In this document: in pieces, positions 33,997-38,190 of the stretch
How the letters are laid out: every line of letters starts with the position of its first letter
Position numbering within the stretch: the first letter of the stretch is position 1
Assembly (NCBI GenBank): GCA_027459775.1
Contig: DAIDHE010000179.1
Coordinates: forward strand, 1-38,190
Length of the DNA stretch: 38,190 bases
Origin: Planctomycetales bacterium
Lineage (GTDB): Bacteria; Planctomycetota; Planctomycetia; Isosphaerales; Isosphaeraceae
Direction of reading: 5' to 3'
The notes under the pieces: model-generated
What the model was told of the DNA's origin: nothing
The model's database searches: none
The model's input: only the letters and a program-made list of their open reading frames with translations
Position numbers and translations under genes: made by a program

Positions 33997-34084
33997 CGGA
34001 GGAGGAGGGATTCGAACCCTCGGTACCCCGAAGGGGTACACCGGTTTTCGAGACCGGCCCTATCAACCACTCAGGCACCCCTCC
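33997..34084 (-). tRNA. tRNA-Ser (anticodon CGA)
   Basis: The 88-base minus-strand sequence folds as a class II tRNA. The acceptor stem GGAGGGG pairs with CTCCTCC (one G-U pair), with discriminator G. The anticodon stem CCGGT/ACCGG encloses the loop CTCGAAA, giving anticodon CGA, which reads UCG. A long variable arm (TACCCC TTCG GGGTA) is typical of serine tRNAs, and the T-arm is GAGGG TTCGAAT CCCTC. The CCA end is not encoded. It closes the right side of the defence region. Confidence 0.95.
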
Positions 34085-34120
34085 GTAGCGGACGCGGGCG
34101 AGCCCCGTCGCCCCTCGCCT

Positions 34121-35397
<1,277 letters not shown>

Positions 35398-35598
35398 TCA
35401 GACTAATCGAAACCAGCCAACGGATCAAAGGGTCCAGATCCCCACGATTCTCGTTTTCTCCCACCCACATCCCGGCTAATCCCCAAACGGCCCTGAAACC
35501 CCCACTTTCAGATCCCCAACACCCGCATTTCGCGGAACATCCTCGCGAACCTGACGCCTAGAACTCTTGAAACCCAGACTCGCACCGCATACGATGCA

Positions 35599-36450
35599 TT
35601 GTGGACTGACTGGTCAGTCCGGGCACGATTCACACCACATGACCATGCGGGTTGGCCGCTCTTGATAAACACCCGGCTCGTGTTTCGCCCTGATCTGTGG
35701 GATTGCGTGCTCGAGGATCGCACGCTTCCGGTGGTCGCCAATTTCGGGACGATCATCCTGACGACCAGTGGTCTTGCGCTGGTGACGCCGTTTCCGGGCG
35801 CGAGCAATTCCGCATCGGGAAGTTTGGGAAGTTCGAGTGGCGGACCGAGTTTGGCGGCGAGTGCGAGCGGGGTGCCGATCCCAACGTACCTGTTCATCAC
35901 GGGTTCCTATGGGATTTCGTCGCTTCGGCCTGGGAACATCACCGGGGTGCCGCTCCTTGCGATGAGTGCATCGGGGGGCGGCGCGGGGAATGGGCTGACG
36001 ATCGAGGTCGGATCGGGGGCGGATGCGGCGGGTGGACCGACGAACGTGATCGGCCGGGGCGGGGCGACCAACAATGTGGTCGGCAACACGACCTATGCGG
36101 ATCCCACGCAGCGGGTGAATTTCGTCCCGGTCGGCCGGCTGTCGCTGAGCAAATCGATGACGAGCGGTCCGGCCAGCATGACGTATGCCCAGCCGTTGCC
36201 CGTCGAGTCGACGACGATGGGCGAGGACACCCCGACGACGAGTCGCGATTCCGACCCATCGCGGTCGAGCTCGACGCCCGACCCCAGGAACGGCGAGCCG
36301 CGCCTCGGCCCGATGCGCCTGCGCGGCCTGACAGCGCCCACCCGCTCTCCCGCCGCGCCCGCGCCTCGATCCATGCCCTTCCCTCCCGCGGACCAGGCCG
36401 CCCCCAACGGCCCCGCCCCCGCCATGCCCCCACCTCCGCAACAGCCGTAG
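35599..36450 (+). CDS. Exported planctomycete-type protein with LEDR motif, unknown function
   Basis: The frame gives up to 283 residues. The motif R-L-V-F-R-P-D-L-W-D-C-V-L-E-D-R-T-L-P-V (about 26-45) is a form of the 'RPxLExLEDRTLP' signature found near the N-terminus of planctomycete secreted or surface proteins. A hydrophobic stretch follows, then a Ser/Gly/Ala-rich segment with many small residues, and a Pro-rich C-terminal 80 residues. The start is unclear: the frame opens with a TTG at 35599, and an in-frame GTG at 35680 lies just before the motif, but neither has a good ribosome site. Codon use and composition support coding. The function is unknown. Confidence 0.55.
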   Translation: MWTDWSVRARFTPHDHAGWPLLINTRLVFRPDLWDCVLEDRTLPVVANFGTIILTTSGLALVTPFPGASNSASGSLGSSSGGPSLAASASGVPIPTYLFITGSYGISSLRPGNITGVPLLAMSASGGGAGNGLTIEVGSGADAAGGPTNVIGRGGATNNVVGNTTYADPTQRVNFVPVGRLSLSKSMTSGPASMTYAQPLPVESTTMGEDTPTTSRDSDPSRSSSTPDPRNGEPRLGPMRLRGLTAPTRSPAAPAPRSMPFPPADQAAPNGPAPAMPPPPQQP

Positions 36451-36451
36451 C

Positions 36452-36545
36452 AATCAAAGGCGTCAGGACTCTTTGATGCCGGTTCGCGTCAATCAGAGCC
36501 TCGACCTGATTCGCCCTGCATCAAAGAGTCATGACGCCTTTGATT
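36452..36545. repeat. Nested inverted repeat with two 28-base arms
   Basis: The arms at 36452-36479 and 36518-36545 are complementary at 27 of 28 positions and enclose 38 bases. Each arm also contains its own inverted repeat (ATCAAAG with CTTTGAT, 11 bases apart), and the central loop has a further AATCAG/CTGATT stem. The sequence can therefore fold as one long hairpin or as three small ones. It starts right after the stop of the LEDR-motif gene. It may act as a terminator, although no T-tract follows, or be a short mobile palindromic element. Confidence 0.8.
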
Positions 36546-36725
36546 CGGCCCGCTTGCTCGCGCGGGGGGCGTCTGATAGCTTTGATGGTGCGTGCATGTC
36601 GAGGAGGCCGTTTCAAGAGGGGGGATCGGCGCATCAAGGACTCGGCGCCAGCCCCCGTTTTTGAGACAGCCCCCAACGGGTCGCGCCGCCGCGTTTGGGC
36701 GGGCGCTCAAGGCGAGCGCATCATC

Positions 36726-37403
36726 ATGAGCTCTCAAGCCGACGTTCGGTCCATCGACAGTCTCAAGGAGCTCCGGGTGGCGCTCGCGCTCTACGAGGAA
36801 GACGCCGCGGCCGCGCTCGGGACGGTCGAATCCGAGGTCAAGCGCACAGCGCGGTGGCTCATCGAGGAGCGGCCGATGTACTGGCAGGAACAGATCAAAC
36901 GCCGCCGCGAACTGGTGGCCCAGGCCAAGTCGGACCTGTTCCGCAAGAAGATCCAGCAACGCGCCGACTACATCCCACCCATGTCCGAACAAAAGGAAAA
37001 CCTGCGCCAGGCCGAGGCCAGTCTCCAGGACGCGGAAAAGCGGCTCGTCATGGTGCGGAAGTGGCAGCCGATGTTCAACCAGGCCGTGCTCGAATACCAC
37101 GCCAGCGTTCAGCGCATCAAGGACATGACCGCGACCGACGTTCCGAGCGCGATCAATCTGCTGTCGCGGCTGATCGACGCGCTGGAATCGTATCTCCGGG
37201 TCGCCCCGCCCTCCCTGAGCATCGCGCCCGAACCGGGGATGAGCCGGGCCAGCACGCCCCTGGTGGAGATCGCCACCACCATGCTCGATGAAGACGCGGC
37301 CCAGGCCGCGGCCAAGGCCGCCGATGCGCCCCAGCCAACCGCCCAGGTTTCAAAAAATGATCACGAAAACGAACCAATCCCCGATCAAGCCGTGAATTCC
37401 TAG
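36726..37403 (+). CDS. Coiled-coil protein of unknown function
   Basis: The 225-residue protein is mostly charged helix (about residues 10-155) with heptad-like spacing, for example S-L-K-E-L-R-V-A-L-A-L-Y-E-E-D and Q-I-K-R-R-R-E-L-V-A-Q-A-K. A Pro/Ala-rich, probably disordered tail follows. There is no signal peptide or membrane segment. The ATG at 36726 is chosen because the helix begins there; an open frame extends back to 36531 through the inverted-repeat region. Two further genes follow closely on the same strand, the first after 65 bases. The family is not recognised; a structural or scaffold role in a secretion- or motor-type complex is a guess. Confidence 0.6.
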   Translation: MSSQADVRSIDSLKELRVALALYEEDAAAALGTVESEVKRTARWLIEERPMYWQEQIKRRRELVAQAKSDLFRKKIQQRADYIPPMSEQKENLRQAEASLQDAEKRLVMVRKWQPMFNQAVLEYHASVQRIKDMTATDVPSAINLLSRLIDALESYLRVAPPSLSIAPEPGMSRASTPLVEIATTMLDEDAAQAAAKAADAPQPTAQVSKNDHENEPIPDQAVNS

Positions 37404-37468
37404 ATCCGTGCTCGACCGCCGCGCGCCGACCGCGCGGCCGAGCGCCCGGGAAGCCGAGGAAGAATGTC

Positions 37469-37708
37469 ATGCCCAACTCACGAGTCATGGCCGGTTCGAC
37501 GCAACTGGCCCAGAGCACGAACGCTCTCCGCGACCAGTGGCGGATCACCGAGGAAACGTGGGGCGACGCCGTGAAACAAAGGTTCGAGGAACGCTATCTG
37601 GCGCCGCTCGAGCCGGCCGTCAACTCGGCGGTGAACGGCTTTCAAAAGATCGCCGAGATCATGGACAGGGTGCGCAAGGATTGCTCGGATCGGAGTGAGA
37701 CATGGTGA
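37469..37708 (+). CDS. Small helical protein, WXG100-like in size and layout
   Basis: The 79-residue protein consists of two predicted helices with a turn near E-T-W-G-D (residues 28-32), followed by F-E-E-R-Y-L-A-P-L-E. A Trp-Gly turn in the middle of a small helical hairpin recalls the WXG100/ESAT-6 proteins of type VII-like secretion, but the exact W-x-G spacing is not met. The ATG has GAGGAAG about 8 bases upstream. It overlaps the next gene by 7 bases and follows a coiled-coil gene, so the three form an operon. The secretion link is an inference. Confidence 0.5.
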   Translation: MPNSRVMAGSTQLAQSTNALRDQWRITEETWGDAVKQRFEERYLAPLEPAVNSAVNGFQKIAEIMDRVRKDCSDRSETW

Positions 37709-38190
37709 CCGCCGCGACCCGCCAGTTGGCGACGACGACGAAGGGCCAGGACGACGGACATCCCCGCCGCGGCGAACAGGGCGTCCTGGCGCGACAGCGC
37801 GGGGCCGTGCGGGCCATTCTGGACCTGGTCGCGTTCCGGTCGGCGCGCGAAGCGGAGATCACGCGGCGGCGGTCGGAGCGCGACGCCGGGGCCGACGCCG
37901 ATCACGAGCGCGCGCGAACGGCGCAGCTAGCCGAGCTCAAGCGGCTCGAGCAAGAGGAAAAGGCGCGCGATGAAAAGCTAAGGCGGGCGGTGATCGACGC
38001 GGCGATCAAGGGCGAGGCGGCGGCCAAGGCCGAGTTCGCCGCGTCGAGCCGCACGATCGCGACGTACTTTGACAGCCTGCGCGACACCGCCAAGGCCGAC
38101 CTGAAAGAGGCCAACGCCAAGGCGGCCGCCAAGCACGACTCGGCCCAGAAACAGGCGGCCCGCCAGCGTGCCGAGCAACTGAAGCCCCTG
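37702..38190 (+). CDS. Long coiled-coil protein, N-terminal part (runs off the window)
   Basis: From the ATG at 37702, which overlaps the previous stop (TGA at 37706-37708), the frame stays open for 163 codons to the window end. After about 50 residues the sequence becomes almost continuous Ala/Arg/Lys/Glu helix (A-Q-L-A-E-L-K-R-L-E-Q-E-E-K-A-R-D-E), predicted coiled coil. No catalytic domain is reached. Large ATPases of the FtsK/SpoIIIE type and structural proteins can start this way; nothing seen here decides. Confidence 0.6.
   Translation, partial: MVTAATRQLATTTKGQDDGHPRRGEQGVLARQRGAVRAILDLVAFRSAREAEITRRRSERDAGADADHERARTAQLAELKRLEQEEKARDEKLRRAVIDAAIKGEAAAKAEFAASSRTIATYFDSLRDTAKADLKEANAKAAAKHDSAQKQAARQRAEQLKPL

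Overview
The window is high-GC bacterial DNA that looks like a planctomycete of the Isosphaeraceae type. The reasons are two exported proteins carrying a planctomycete-style N-terminal 'L-E-x-L-E / LEDR' motif, a lysine-rich HU-like protein, a GT21/HpnI-like glycosyltransferase of the kind used in hopanoid modification, and many exported proteins of unknown function. The lineage is an inference from family resemblance; no rRNA is present.

Region 1 (1-21,250) is ordinary chromosome. It holds a polar amino-acid ABC transporter (a binding protein fused to its permease, plus the ATPase), a cell-surface-type protein, a small membrane protein, a GT21 glycosyltransferase, an exported isoaspartyl methyltransferase coupled to a large exported glycosidase-like protein, an HU-like protein, gamma-glutamyltransferase, a SurA-like foldase, apt, an aminotransferase, clpX, and folD with a sugar-isomerase-like gene. 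Several intrinsic-type terminators and two sigma70-like promoters are visible.

Region 2 (about 21,333-31,020) is a discrete cassette. A five-gene minus-strand operon, every junction overlapping, encodes a type III CRISPR effector closest in layout to type III-D/III-Dv: an HD-less Cas10 with GGDD, a Cas7-Cas5(Csx10)-Cas11-like fusion, a double-Cas7 protein with a C-terminal Csx19-like domain, a Cas7 with a large insertion (TIGR03986-like), and a CARF-HEPN (Csm6/Csx1-like) ribonuclease. A plausible reading is that crRNA-bound RAMP subunits recognise target RNA, Cas10 makes cyclic oligoadenylate, and the CARF-HEPN protein then degrades RNA. No CRISPR array, cas6, cas1 or cas2 is present. The cassette lies between two perfect 33-bp direct repeats (21,333-21,365 and 30,988-31,020), both inside short reading frames that encode a similar peptide.

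Region 3 (31,165-33,705) continues the defence island: a ribbon-helix-helix regulator diverges from an unknown gene followed by a PGN_0703-type restriction-endonuclease-like gene, with a palindromic operator over the promoter -35 box. A tRNA-like 3' fragment and an intact tRNA-Ser(CGA) close the island.

Region 4 (34,121-38,190) returns to chromosome: an aquaporin-family channel coupled to tadA, an exported LEDR-motif protein, a nested inverted-repeat structure, and the start of an operon of coiled-coil proteins around a small WXG100-sized protein that runs off the window end.
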